Positions 7,211 through 16,232 of a stretch of DNA of 48,809 nucleotides are shown here, piece after piece. The DNA comes from Caulobacteraceae bacterium (GTDB lineage: Bacteria > Pseudomonadota > Alphaproteobacteria > Caulobacterales > Caulobacteraceae), in contig JAIXTR010000590.1 in the NCBI GenBank assembly GCA_027483845.1, positions 1-48,809 of the forward strand, read 5' to 3'. Position 1 is the first letter of the stretch; each line of letters starts with the position of its first letter. A model generated the notes under the pieces. It was not told where the DNA came from, did no database searches, and was given only the letters and a program-made list of their open reading frames with translations. The position numbers and the translations under genes were made by a program.

Positions 7211-8444
7211 ATGGATTGGCGTGCGCCGACCAACGACCCCTTCGCTGATCCGCTTGACGCGGTGCTGGCGGAGATTGCGGTTAACATCCAACTGCCGCCT
7301 GGCCTGCACGCCAAGGCCGTCGGCCGCTACGAGGCCGTCCGCACCTACATCGAACGGCTTGGCAGCCCGTTGCACGGACGGGTGGCCTGCTTCTACCCCC
7401 AAGGCTCGATGCGGATCGATGCGACCATCTCAACGCGTGGGACGGACGACGAATACGACATCGATATTGTCGCCGAGATCACCGGACGCGACGACGGGCC
7501 GGAGGCGCTGCTCGATGACCTCGAGGCCGCGCTCGCGGGCTATCCGCAAGATCGTGCGTCAGACGCGTTGCGTCACGCTCTACTACGCTGACGGCATGCA
7601 CCTCGATGTGACGCCGGCGCGGCGCACCGCACTGAAGGAGAAGGAAGGCGTGATCGCGCACGCCAAGAAGGAGCCTGGCGCTCCTCCGGGCCGCTATGTG
7701 CCGATGAACGCCTACGCGTTCGGCGACTGGTACACCGCGCGCACCCCGACGGAAGAACGCTTCGCCAAGGCGCTGAACGAGCGGCTCTATGCGCAGGCCG
7801 GCATCGCCTTCGCCGATGCCGACGTTCACGACGTTCCCGACCAGACGCCGCTCATCATCAAGAGCGTGACGACGGTGGGGCTGCAACTTCTCAAGCGTCA
7901 CCGCAACATCGCCTACGCCGAGGAGACCGGCCGCGTGCCACCCTCCATTGTGCTCTCCTGCCACGCGGGCCATGCGGCCCAGGTGGGCATGGGTCTGGCG
8001 GACATGGTGATCCGACAGGCGCGCTGGACGGCGCGTGCGATCGATAGCGCGGCGCGCGTGGGCCGCCTCCTGTCAGTGCCGAATCCGGAGCTTTCCACCG
8101 AACTGTTCACCGATCGCTGGCCGGAGAACCAGACCCAGCAGCAGGGCTATGCACGGCATCTGCACACCCTGGCGAACGGTCTGGAGTCGGCCCAGCGGGG
8201 TAATGTGCAGCTCGAGGATCTCCAGACCTGGCTGCGGGTGCAGTTCGGCGAGCGGGTCGTGACCCGGTCGGTCAAGGCGTTCAACGACCGGCTCGGCCGC
8301 CAGGTGAAGGCCGGTCAGCACGGCTATACTCCCAAGGGCGGCCTGTTCACCCCCGCGGCGCCGGCGATCATCGGCTCGCTATCGAGCCTGGCGCCGGTCG
8401 TGGCCCGGGCGCACACCAATATGGGCCAGCGGCGCTTCTCGTGA
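7211..8444 (+). pseudogene. cdnX: CD-NTase (cGAS/DncV-like) of CBASS, interrupted by a frameshift
   Basis: CD-NTases make cyclic oligonucleotide alarms on phage infection. The first part (7211 to about 7545) carries the nucleotidyltransferase core: PQGSMRIDATIS, then DDEYDIDIV with two catalytic acids. The second part is in the next frame and continues KIVRQTRCVTLYYADGMHLD, with the third catalytic Asp, then the helical C-terminal domain to a TGA at 8442-8444. Removing one base around 7541-7545 would rejoin them as ALAGY-RKIVRQTRC; without that the first frame stops at 7591. I chose ATG 7211 (MDWRAPTNDP), with GGAGAGAGAG upstream; GTG 7154 is possible. Either CBASS is inactivated or there is a base error; programmed shifting seems unlikely as no slippery site is obvious. 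Confidence 0.85.
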
Positions 8445-8884
8445 GCCTGTCGATCGACACCCAGATCGAGGCGATGTCGCGGTTGTGGCCGGCCTTCAGG
8501 CTTGCCCGCCGCGAAGGACCGGCAGCCCTGTGGCTGGGGACGGTCCGGCCGCTTCTTCAGACCTACCGGGTGGGCGTCTTCTATCGCGCGCCCTTGGTGG
8601 TGGAGCGCTACAGCGTGCGGGTCGTGCAGCCCCAGGTCGAGATCCTTCAGCCGGCCTTGCGGCCGCGCCGCGGGGACGCCGAGGGGATGCTGCCCCACGT
8701 CTACTACGGTCCGGACGGTGAGGTGACCCTCTGCATGCTCGACCCCGACTCAGATGAATGGTCGCCATCCGACCTGCTGGCCGAGACGACTGTGCCTTGG
8801 ATCACCGACTGGCTGGTCGCCTACGAAGGTTGGCGCGCCACCGGCGAATGGACCGGTACGGGCCGGCATGTGGAGCGCGTCTAG
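8441..8884 (+). CDS. E2-like ubiquitin-conjugation-fold protein of type II-short CBASS
   Basis: A 147-residue protein with the features of the stand-alone E2-like partners in short type [16 protein letters not shown] leads to the presumed catalytic Cys98 in VTLCMLDP, then [20 protein letters not shown] and [11 protein letters not shown], a pattern I know from these proteins. In this CBASS class the E2 acts on the CD-NTase C terminus to prime cyclic nucleotide synthesis. Its GTG overlaps the CD-NTase stop by 4 bp (GTGA), and it is followed by the effector with a one-base overlap. No E1 or JAB gene is present, as expected for the short form. It appears intact although the CD-NTase is not. Confidence 0.75.
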   Translation: MSLSIDTQIEAMSRLWPAFRLARREGPAALWLGTVRPLLQTYRVGVFYRAPLVVERYSVRVVQPQVEILQPALRPRRGDAEGMLPHVYYGPDGEVTLCMLDPDSDEWSPSDLLAETTVPWITDWLVAYEGWRATGEWTGTGRHVERV

Positions 8885-10017
8885 TGGCCAAGACGACCAT
8901 CGCGCAAAAAACCCAGTCGGCGCTGTGGGCGCGGGCCGGAGGGCGCTGCGAGTACCGAGGTTGCAACGAGGACTTGGTCGGCGACCTGATCTCCGGGCGG
9001 GAAGATGCGACCTTCGGCTTCATCGCCCACATCATCGGCGACAGCGTCGACGGCCCGCGTGGTGACGCCGTGCGCTCGCCCCAGCTGGCCCGATCGCTCG
9101 AGAACCTCATGCTGATGTGTGCTCGGCACCACAAGCTCATCGACGTGGTCGACGTCGATGGTCACCCCGAGGCGGTCCTGCTCGAGATGAAAGGCGAGCA
9201 TGAAAGCCGGATGCAGATCGTGACGGCGATCGACGAAGACCGCGCGTCGCACGTCATCCGCTTCGGGGCTAACATCGGCGAGAACGAAGCCTTGGTTTCC
9301 ACTAAGGCCATCTTCGCCGCCATGCCGCCTCACCACCACCCCGCCAGCGGTCAGACGATCGATCTGGAGCTCGTCGGCTGCGCCTACAAGGACGACGAGC
9401 CCGCCTACTGGATCTTCCAACGCGACAACTTGCGCCGACAGTTCGACGCGAAGGTCCGCGGGCGGGTCGAGCGGCAGGAGGTGCGCCATCTCAGCGTTTT
9501 CGCTCTGGCGCCGCAGCCGCTGTTAATCGAGCTCGGCCGTCTGCTCTGCGACATCGTCCCGGCCACCGTGCGCCAGCGCCATCGGGAGCCAGCGACCTGG
9601 GCCTGGCAGGCCGATCAGCCTCCCATCACCTTCACCGTATCGGAGCCGACGTCGGGACGAGACCGCCCTGTAGCTCTGAAGCTCGGTATCAGCGCGACGG
9701 TCACGGACGAGCGTCTCACCAAGATCCTCGGTGCTGACGCCGCCATCTGGTCGGTGACTGTGGATGAACCCCACAACGACATTCTGCGTCGGCCCGAAGA
9801 CCAAGCGGCGTTTCGGGCGCTGATGCGGTCGCTACTCGACCGCATCAAGGCCGAGCATGGCGAGGAAGCCATTCTCCACGTCTTTCCGGCCATGCCCGCT
9901 TCGCTGGCTGTCGAGCTTGGCCGCGCGTGGATGCCTAAGGCGGATCTGCCGATGATTATCTACGACAACAGACGGGCCGCCGGGTTCGTGCAGACCATCA
10001 CGATCGGAGCAGACTGA
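8884..10017 (+). CDS. cap5: Cap5 HNH-SAVED effector nuclease of CBASS
   Basis: A 377-residue effector that degrades double-stranded DNA after its SAVED domain binds the cyclic nucleotide alarm. The N-terminal HNH domain shows Cys22/Cys27 in RCEYRGC, His49 in FIAHIIG, Asn74 in SLENLMLMC, and Cys79 with His82-His83. The C-terminal half has the SAVED hallmark, ending in [19 protein letters not shown] and DLPMIIYDN. The GTG start overlaps the E2 stop by one base (TAGTG); the frame is open further upstream but that section lies in the E2 gene. The nuclease looks complete. With a broken CD-NTase upstream it would lack its activator unless another synthase supplies the ligand. Confidence 0.9.
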   Translation: MAKTTIAQKTQSALWARAGGRCEYRGCNEDLVGDLISGREDATFGFIAHIIGDSVDGPRGDAVRSPQLARSLENLMLMCARHHKLIDVVDVDGHPEAVLLEMKGEHESRMQIVTAIDEDRASHVIRFGANIGENEALVSTKAIFAAMPPHHHPASGQTIDLELVGCAYKDDEPAYWIFQRDNLRRQFDAKVRGRVERQEVRHLSVFALAPQPLLIELGRLLCDIVPATVRQRHREPATWAWQADQPPITFTVSEPTSGRDRPVALKLGISATVTDERLTKILGADAAIWSVTVDEPHNDILRRPEDQAAFRALMRSLLDRIKAEHGEEAILHVFPAMPASLAVELGRAWMPKADLPMIIYDNRRAAGFVQTITIGAD

Positions 10018-10100
10018 GCGTCTTGTTTCCGCAAGAATTTCAGGCGCCGTCACTCGGACCGCAGGAATATGCGATCTTTAGAAGAGAAGAGGAGATGATC

Positions 10101-10361
10101 ATGGCCGAAAAGAAGCCGCCGCCGCTACCTCGCTTCACCTTGGAAAAGAACACCAAGCGCGGAGGCTGGGATCTCAAACGTGAGGGCGCTGATCGAGCAA
10201 CTAAGCATTTCGAAAACAAGTCGGAGGCCACTGCCAGGGGGGCACTATCCAAGGCATTGCCCGGCAGCGTCGGTACGGTTCGCATCCGCAAGGAAGACGG
10301 GAAGGTTCAGGAGGAACGCACGTTTCCCAGGAGCCGAGATCCGGATAGCACGCCTGGCTGA
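10101..10361 (+). CDS. DUF2188 domain protein
   Basis: An 86-residue basic protein with the DUF2188 pattern: a GGWDLKREGADRATKHF strand pair, a K-x-E-A helix (NKSEATARGALSKAL), and the closing strand around VRIRKEDGKVQEERTF. Members are small, soluble and of unknown function, often on islands. The second of two close ATGs was chosen because GAGGAG lies 6 nt upstream. It lies 83 bp after cap5 on the same strand and may be a late member of that operon, but DUF2188 is not a known CBASS component. Confidence 0.75.
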   Translation: MAEKKPPPLPRFTLEKNTKRGGWDLKREGADRATKHFENKSEATARGALSKALPGSVGTVRIRKEDGKVQEERTFPRSRDPDSTPG

Positions 10362-10394
10362 ACTTTCAGCTTCAACCGCTGCGCGCCGTGGGAA

Positions 10395-10437
10395 GATCTC
10401 CGCCTTCAGCGGAAACGGGAGCGACTGCAAATGGCGC
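10395..10437 (+). repeat. Intergenic 43-bp repeat, copy 1 (divergent)
   Basis: Two 18-bp units start 25 bp apart. The second, AGCGACTGCAAATGGCGC, shares TGGCGC and the layout of the consensus AACGTCCGCTTCTGGCGC; the first matches at about 10 of 18 positions. Confidence 0.45.
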
Positions 10438-10545
10438 GTCCCAGCCGCAACCCGACGGCTCTTGTTGAAGGATCGACATCCCTTGACTAGGCTGCGACCA
10501 CGAGTTCGGCGGTAATGCTCGCACTCGGATGCCCGATCGATCTTG

Positions 10546-10696
10546 TGATGTGGGGTGCTGTCCTGACCGGTCTCACGTTGGCGAAACCCAAGGTGACGAT
10601 GGAGACGGATAGGAAACTAAACGTCAAAGCTAAGCTTGGGACGAAGGTGCTGCTTGCGGTTGCGTGGAGCCTGGTTGGGTGCAGCACCCCACGTCA
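10546..10696. repeat. 151-bp segment with 15-bp terminal inverted repeats
   Basis: TGATGTGGGGTGCTG (10546-10560) and CAGCACCCCACGTCA (10682-10696) are inverted copies with one mismatch. The interior has no recognisable gene. It could be a small non-autonomous mobile element (MITE-like) or a long stem-loop. No clear target-site duplication is seen next to the ends. Confidence 0.4.
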
Positions 10697-10981
10697 GCAG
10701 GATGCTTAGGTCTCTCCGTACTCGGGTAGCCGGAGCGCCGCGGGGAGGGATTCGATCCCCCTCCCTCCACACCCTCATCCGAACGTCGCCTCTCCGGACG
10801 AGCGCCAATGTCAGCAACTGGCACACCGCTGCCACAGCCGCATTGGCGGACTAGCGCGGACCCTCAACGGGGGTTCGGGGGACAGGTCTGAGGTCGGCGG
10901 GGAGATGTCGCTTGGCTGCCACTTCTGCTACGCCAGCCGCGTTCGGTCGCACTGAGCCTCCCACACCCGCGGGCGTACCTG

Positions 10982-13303
10982 TTAGGCTTCGTCCGAAACC
11001 TCTCCTTTCGACCAAGCGCGAAAGTGCCGCTGCAGCACGGCCACCATGCGTGCGTCGTTATCTGAAAGCACAGCGGGATCGAGCGAGCTCACACGCACCT
11101 CCAGATCGGCGAGGCGGAAAAAGTCCTCCAGTGTCTTGCGCTGAAAACTCTCCGTGCGCGCGCTGACGCGGTCGCCCATAGCATGTACGGAGCCGACTGC
11201 AACGAACTGGTGGAGGACCCGGAGCAGACCCTCCACGTCGCGCGTGCGCTGCTGCACGTAAGCTCGGGGCTCATCAAAGCTACCCGCAAAGTCTCGCCAT
11301 CGATAGAGGTACGAGACTAGGTCCTCAGGGTCGAGTCCCATCGGCTCGCGCGCGACGCGCGCCTTGATCCGCGAAACCCAAAGCGCTTTCAGCCGTGCGA
11401 AGTCCGCGTCATCGAAGAGTAGATCGACAACGTCCCCTTTTTCGCGCCGGTCTGCGTCTAGCGACAGCAGCATGGCCGGGACCGACAGAGCGTCGACGAC
11501 GGTCATAGCTGCTTCCATCAGTTGAGCGCGCGCAGTTCTGTCAGCCACCCGGCGCAGAAGTCGCGACGCCGCTCGCCAGCATGAGATGTACGCGGAGTTC
11601 CAACTGTCATTCGATTTCGCAAGTGTCTCGCGACCAAGCTCGAAGAGCGTTGCTAACAACACGCCCGTGTTCTCCACGGGGAGTTGCTCCACGCCCTCGT
11701 CGAGGCGCGTGGCTAGAGAGGGCAAGAGGCCGTCGGCCTTGAGCGCCGTCACGGCCCGGGCGATCAGTTCCGCATCGCCGCTGGCGTCGATGAATGACTG
11801 GAAGTCCGACTCGGAGATGTCGCCAGCCCGGACCTGCAGATCAAAATACCGGTCGAACATGCGATCCGTGCAAACGCGCTTCTCCTTGACCCACCCGGCG
11901 CGCCAGCCGCCATCGTAATAGTGGTTTCGAAGCGGTCCTGAGATCGTGGGGAAGAGCTCTAAGACCAAGTCCTGCACCGTGGCGTTGTGCGCGGGCGATG
12001 CCAATGCCAGCACCGCCTCGATGTCGGCCTTGTTCCGCGCGCTCGCGTCGTCGCCGCTGAAGCGTGAACTCTGCAGCATGAGCGCTTTTTTCGACGCGAT
12101 CGCCGCATGTACTGCGGGCTCGAACACACGCAGCGTCTCCAGCCCTACGAGGTCGATGACGTTCACCTCGAAGGCCTTCTCACCCTGATGGAGCGGTGTA
12201 TGGATCGCGATTGACGACAGGAGCCGGCGCGTGTCCCGAAGTGTGGAGAGGAAGGGCAGGATTCCACCGATCAGCACATTGCCCCAGCGAACCTGCTGAA
12301 AGCCATTTGCTTCCGTGGCGAGGGCGCCGATGAGTGTCTGAAGTTCCGTCGTGAACGCCTGCTGCAGCGCTTCGCGGCTTGGGACCGGAAGGTCGAAGTT
12401 CGCCTGGACGATCTTTTCCAAGTACTCGGCACCTGCTCCAGCGCCACCCGAGATGGGATCGAGCGCGGCCTCGATGATCCCAGGCTGGAAGAGCAGCACA
12501 AAAGCGATGTTCGGCAGGTTCGCATTGGCCTTCACCTGACGGATCATCAGCCGGATTTGCTCCGGCTCGAGGCGATCGATGTCGTCCACAAACACGATCA
12601 ACGGCCCGCGCAACTTCTTCAGGCGGCCCTCCAAATCCTCGCGCAACTCGTCGAGCGAACCGGCTGTTTGATCCTGCCCCGCCCAAGTCAGCGCGCGCCC
12701 CAGCAGCGCCGCGCCGACCAACAGCCCTAGGACCCAGCCCAGGGCCTCCTTCGCATCGATATCGAAGGCCGAGAGCCACGGAGGGGCTTGCAGGCCCAGA
12801 AACCCACTGGCCGCAATGACGCCCAGCCAGGTGAGCAGCGTCGCCTGGTGAGATTCTATGCTGCTCTTCGCGGCGGATGCCCCGGCGAGGACCTTTCCAT
12901 AGCGGCGCATAAGGCGGGCGCGGCGCAAAGCATCGAGGGATAGGCGTCCGTCGAGCTTGCCGGCTATCTGCAGGAAGAGCGCGCGCGAGATGGTCGCGTT
13001 GTCGCCCCACTGCCACGGATTGAACTCCAGCCAGCGCTCAGATGTGTTCCGTTCCTTTAGCGTCTCGATGACGAGGTTCTTCAGCGATGACTTGCCGACG
13101 CCCCAGTCGGCTCGGATCGCAAAGACGCGGCCCCCGGACGGGTAGGGCGTAGCGATGATTTCGGCGATCCGGCGCGCGAGCGGCCCACGCTGTAGTAAGT
13201 CCTCGGTGGCGCTGCGAATGGGCGCGTCGCCGCCGAGCGCGTCGCTCGACGCGGGATCCGCTAGCCGAGCGCGACGCTCGCCAAACCACCACCAAGACCG
13301 CAT
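10982..13303 (-). CDS. KAP family P-loop NTPase with membrane insertion
   Basis: A 773-residue KAP-type NTPase, a STAND-related family often tethered to the membrane and found in bacterial defence and plasmid loci. Walker A is ADWGVGKSS at 65-73; Walker B is LIVFVDDIDRL at about 235-245. Two hydrophobic helices (about 155-175 and 187-205) sit between them, the diagnostic KAP membrane insert, so the ATPase faces the cytosol. The C-terminal 450 residues are helical and of unknown function, perhaps a sensor. GGGGGA before the ATG supports the start. It lies alone between convergent or opposing neighbours. A defence role is inferred from the island setting. Confidence 0.85.
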   Translation of the reverse strand: MRSWWWFGERRARLADPASSDALGGDAPIRSATEDLLQRGPLARRIAEIIATPYPSGGRVFAIRADWGVGKSSLKNLVIETLKERNTSERWLEFNPWQWGDNATISRALFLQIAGKLDGRLSLDALRRARLMRRYGKVLAGASAAKSSIESHQATLLTWLGVIAASGFLGLQAPPWLSAFDIDAKEALGWVLGLLVGAALLGRALTWAGQDQTAGSLDELREDLEGRLKKLRGPLIVFVDDIDRLEPEQIRLMIRQVKANANLPNIAFVLLFQPGIIEAALDPISGGAGAGAEYLEKIVQANFDLPVPSREALQQAFTTELQTLIGALATEANGFQQVRWGNVLIGGILPFLSTLRDTRRLLSSIAIHTPLHQGEKAFEVNVIDLVGLETLRVFEPAVHAAIASKKALMLQSSRFSGDDASARNKADIEAVLALASPAHNATVQDLVLELFPTISGPLRNHYYDGGWRAGWVKEKRVCTDRMFDRYFDLQVRAGDISESDFQSFIDASGDAELIARAVTALKADGLLPSLATRLDEGVEQLPVENTGVLLATLFELGRETLAKSNDSWNSAYISCWRAASRLLRRVADRTARAQLMEAAMTVVDALSVPAMLLSLDADRREKGDVVDLLFDDADFARLKALWVSRIKARVAREPMGLDPEDLVSYLYRWRDFAGSFDEPRAYVQQRTRDVEGLLRVLHQFVAVGSVHAMGDRVSARTESFQRKTLEDFFRLADLEVRVSSLDPAVLSDNDARMVAVLQRHFRAWSKGEVSDEA

Positions 13304-13422
13304 GTAGTCCCCCGCTAAAGCACATCGGTGAGCAAGCCCCCCTGCTCACGCGACAGCCTAATCGAGAGCGAGTACGACGTCCTGGCCGGCCGCCTCCGCC
13401 ACGGCCCACCGACTGGGACGCA

Positions 13423-13465
13423 AAGGTCTGCTCCTGGCGCCGGTCCCAACGTACGCTGATGGCGC
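13423..13465 (+). repeat. Intergenic 43-bp repeat, copy 2
   Basis: Units AAGGTCTGCTCCTGGCGC (13423) and AACGTACGCTGATGGCGC (13448) are 25 bp apart. It lies in the gap between the KAP NTPase start and the small ART-like gene. Confidence 0.6.
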
Positions 13466-13489
13466 TGGCAGAAACTCGCTATTCACAGG

Positions 13490-13882
13490 CTAGTCTGACT
13501 TTTCGCCGGTGGGTTCCGCAGACGTCCTAACCTGGAAGACACAAGCGGACCAACTGGTGAAGTCCTCATAGCCATCCGAGACTATGCCGTCATGACCTTT
13601 CGCCTGCATGTCGCGCGTCAGTTGCTCTGATGCAGCCAGCCGAGTCTTTCGCGTGCCAATCGTAGTGCCGTAGTGTTTCGCCTGTTCGACGATGTCACTC
13701 GCTGACAGATGAAGCGCATTTTTCAGATGGATCACGGCCTCGACGACCTCGCCGCCGTGTTGAGCGTAGATCTCTGCATGCTCGCGGCTGCAGACCCAGT
13801 ATTCACCGCGACCGTAGTCTCCGGGATCTGACGCGAAATCAGAGTGATTCCGGCGCCCCGATAACCCTCGGTACATTCTCAT
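13490..13882 (-). CDS. Small protein, possibly ADP-ribosyltransferase-like
   Basis: A 130-residue protein. MRMYRGLSGR, then GRGEYWVCSREHAEIYAQHG and the late AKGHDGIVSDG, follow the order seen in compact ADP-ribosyltransferase-fold proteins (an early arginine in a YRG-type strand, an aromatic helix, a GYDG-like turn near the end). The catalytic glutamate cannot be assigned, so activity is uncertain. The frame is open upstream to 14164, but that part contains a copy of the non-coding intergenic repeat, so I prefer the internal ATG; its ribosome-binding site is weak. No antitoxin-like partner is beside it. It could also be an unrelated small fold. Confidence 0.45.
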   Translation of the reverse strand: MRMYRGLSGRRNHSDFASDPGDYGRGEYWVCSREHAEIYAQHGGEVVEAVIHLKNALHLSASDIVEQAKHYGTTIGTRKTRLAASEQLTRDMQAKGHDGIVSDGYEDFTSWSACVFQVRTSAEPTGEKSD

Positions 13883-13972
13883 TCTGAATTCGCCGCTCGC
13901 ACCTACGGCAGGGAACACGTCTGGATGCGGTCGCAAACGGTCGCGTCCTAGTTGGTCTTGGCAGGGCGGCTG

Positions 13973-14015
13973 AATGTCTTCTTCCTGTACGTCAGTCAAC
14001 GTCCGCTCCTGGCGC
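13973..14015 (+). repeat. Intergenic 43-bp repeat, copy 3
   Basis: Units at 13973 (AATGTCTTCTTCCTG..., degenerate) and 13998 (AACGTCCGCTCCTGGCGC, near consensus) are 25 bp apart. Its presence argues that the upstream extension of the neighbouring minus-strand frame is not coding. Confidence 0.55.
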
Positions 14016-14180
14016 AAGCCAGCCTTCGAGTGTTGCGCCGGCGGCGCCGCAAGCGTGGCCACCTGTTCCCGGAACACTTTACGAGCAGCCATTTCCCGGG
14101 TCAGCGCTTCGACACAATCTCGATGTCGAATGGTGACTGGCAGCGGCGCGCCTCGACGCGCCACCGCCTCTGGAATGGGA

Positions 14181-16208
14181 CTAGAACGCCGCGAAGCAGG
14201 CGGCCAGCGACAGACCGGCCTGGGTGTTCTCGGCGATGCACCGGCTCATGGTCGCCGCACGGTCCTGATTGCGGAGCACGATCCGGGTGGCGTTGAGCTC
14301 GGCGTCCGAGATCTGGCCGCGCGCGCCCGCCTGAGCCATCGCGAGCGCCAGCTGACCCTGCAGCTGTGAGAGATCGGCCGCGCTGAGTGTCGCCTGGCCC
14401 TGGGCTGCCGCCGCGCGCAGCGCAATTTGCTGCTGGAGCAGGTTCAGCTGCGCGGCCGTGGCGGTAGTCTGATTCTGCAGAGGCGCGGCCTGAAGCAGGT
14501 ATTGCTGCTGCAGGAGGGCAAGGTCCCCAGCGGAGAGCAATTTCTGACCTTCAGCGGTGCCCGCCTGCAGAGCGTAGTCCGCCCGCAGCGCCCCGAGCTC
14601 GGCCTCGGACAGGGTGCGCTTGCCGTTTACCGCGCCCGCCTTGAGGGCGATGTCGGCGTTGAGCCTGGCGAGCTGCGCGGTGGCAAACGCGGCCTGGTCG
14701 TTGGCGCGGCCGGTGCGGATGCTCACGATCTTGGAGACGCCGTCGGCGAAGCCGTCGAGCACCCGCAGCGGCAGACGCGCCGCCTCCAGCGCTTCGCTCG
14801 GCCGCGAGCTGCTGTAGTCGGTCAACATGCCGTCCTTTAGGGCCATGGTGTACTTTGACTTGGTGAAGAGGCCGGCGTCCTGGCGCAGGAAGGCGATCGG
14901 GCCTGCCTGCGGCAGCGACAGCGCCAGCACCTCGGCCGTGTACCACCGCGTGTCATTGACGGTGCAGTTGCCGGCCGCGGACGTGCATTTCTGGATCCGC
15001 ACCCGAACATCGACAGGGGTGCGGTAAACGATGCCGCCGATCGCACTGTACCAAGTGTTCACCGAGGGCTTCGGCCGCGTGTCCTGCGACCACACGTTTC
15101 CTTCGGCGATCAGCCGGACACCAAGGCACTGCATGTCGACGTTGAGCCTGGCCACCGACTCGACGTCGGCGAAGTCCGCCATGCCGATGTACTGATCGGG
15201 GAAGTTCTTACAGGCGTCTTCTGCGGGTTCGGGATCGCGATTGGACTTGCCCCCGTACGCTCCGACGCCGCCGGCCTGAATCGCACCGGAGAAGGCCGCC
15301 AGCTCGACGAGGACGTCCGCGGTCCGGTCGGCCGCCGTGATGTCCGTCGAGGTCAGCAGACCCGCCTGCGTGATCGTCAGCTTCTGATCGTCGTCGCGGA
15401 ACACGTTGTGGTGCGGGTTTAGGCGAAACGCCTGGCCTGGGTCGCCGCTGGGCGGCAGAAGCTCGATCTTGACCGCTACCTTGCAGGCGCTCGGCTTCTT
15501 CGGTTCGGTCGCCGCCGTTCCAGTGGTCGCCGCCGTCCCGGTGGTCGTCGCGGGCTGGCCCGCCGACGGCTCCGCCTTCGGCGGCGTCTGGCCGCAGGTC
15601 GAGGCCTTGGCCACCGTCTCGAGATTGTCCCTGGCCTTGTCGCGCGTCTCTTCGGCCTTCTTCAGCGCGGCCTCATTCTCCGAAATTTCGGTCGTCAGCT
15701 TGCTGGAGCGCCTGTCGAGGATCGCCCGTTGAACCGTCTCGCTCATCGGGGTGCGCAGGATTGCGTCGTCATTGTCCTTGAACGCCCCCTTTGAGGCCTC
15801 GACCTTGCCCTCGGCCGCCTCCGCGTCGGACTGGGCTTTTACGAAGGCCTTCACCGCATCGTCGACCGGACCGCCACTGCGTGTCGCGGTCACGCGCGCC
15901 AGCTGGCGGGGCAGGAAGTAGGTCAGGCCGTCCGCCCCCGGCGTCTGCGCGATCAGCGGCGGCGGCGGCGGAGGCTGCGGTGGCGGCTGTGCCGGTGCGG
16001 CAGCCGCGGGCACCGCCGCGCCTGGCTGCTGTCCGGGGACGGTGTCGCACGCTCCGGTCCCCGGCGTTCCGCACGGCGCCTCGGTCGGGGCCGCACTGGC
16101 GATTACGACCGGCAGCGGCGGCGGGGGTGGCGTGTGCTCCGACGTCACCGTCGCGCATCCGCTCAGGACCGCTGCCGAGAGCAGCGCAGCGGGACCCAGG
16201 GTTCTCAT
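14181..16208 (-). CDS. Lipoprotein with five 25-residue C-terminal repeats, unknown function
   Basis: A 675-residue protein with a lipoprotein signal: short hydrophobic segment and lipobox LSGC, lipid-modified Cys18, followed by Ala-Thr, which favours the outer membrane. A Pro/Ala-rich linker (about 27-88) leads to a helical, charged stretch (about 105-200), then a Thr/Pro linker and a central mixed domain with several Cys. Residues 518-642 are five tandem 25-residue repeats of the form xDxALxAGxAxGQxxLSAAxL, each ending ALx/LLQ/LQ, predicted to be helical pairs. AAGGAGG lies 6 nt before the ATG. It follows the S1 protease gene by 24 bp in the same operon. I do not recognise the family; a surface structural or inhibitor/substrate role with the protease is inference. 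Confidence 0.75.
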   Translation of the reverse strand: MRTLGPAALLSAAVLSGCATVTSEHTPPPPPLPVVIASAAPTEAPCGTPGTGACDTVPGQQPGAAVPAAAAPAQPPPQPPPPPPLIAQTPGADGLTYFLPRQLARVTATRSGGPVDDAVKAFVKAQSDAEAAEGKVEASKGAFKDNDDAILRTPMSETVQRAILDRRSSKLTTEISENEAALKKAEETRDKARDNLETVAKASTCGQTPPKAEPSAGQPATTTGTAATTGTAATEPKKPSACKVAVKIELLPPSGDPGQAFRLNPHHNVFRDDDQKLTITQAGLLTSTDITAADRTADVLVELAAFSGAIQAGGVGAYGGKSNRDPEPAEDACKNFPDQYIGMADFADVESVARLNVDMQCLGVRLIAEGNVWSQDTRPKPSVNTWYSAIGGIVYRTPVDVRVRIQKCTSAAGNCTVNDTRWYTAEVLALSLPQAGPIAFLRQDAGLFTKSKYTMALKDGMLTDYSSSRPSEALEAARLPLRVLDGFADGVSKIVSIRTGRANDQAAFATAQLARLNADIALKAGAVNGKRTLSEAELGALRADYALQAGTAEGQKLLSAGDLALLQQQYLLQAAPLQNQTTATAAQLNLLQQQIALRAAAAQGQATLSAADLSQLQGQLALAMAQAGARGQISDAELNATRIVLRNQDRAATMSRCIAENTQAGLSLAACFAAF

Positions 16209-16232
16209 CGCATGCCTCCTTGGCGTTCTGCA

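Larger units (their letters stand above)
10362..10981. other. Non-coding stretch with a repeat copy and a long inverted repeat
   Basis: No convincing gene is seen in 620 bp. It holds one copy of the island's 43-bp intergenic repeat (10395-10437), a 151-bp segment bounded by 15-bp inverted repeats (10546-10696), and a hairpin at about 10756-10780 (GGGAGGG / CCCTCCC around ATTCGATCC) that resembles a tRNA T-arm. The short open frames here lack ribosome-binding sites and recognisable domains. Confidence 0.55.

Noticed and set aside
7028-7402. Upstream extension of the XRE repressor frame to 7402
   Set aside because: It would cover both operators and overlap the CD-NTase gene; the first ATG with a ribosome-binding site is at 7027.
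10750-10790. tRNA- or tmRNA-like 3' end (T-arm-like hairpin followed by TCCACACC)
   Set aside because: The stem-loop does not fit a standard 5-bp T-stem with a 7-base loop, no acceptor partner or other arms are nearby, and the CCA is not in place.
13883-14164. N-terminal extension of the ART-like protein
   Set aside because: It contains a copy of the intergenic repeat seen at five other non-coding places and has no recognisable domain.
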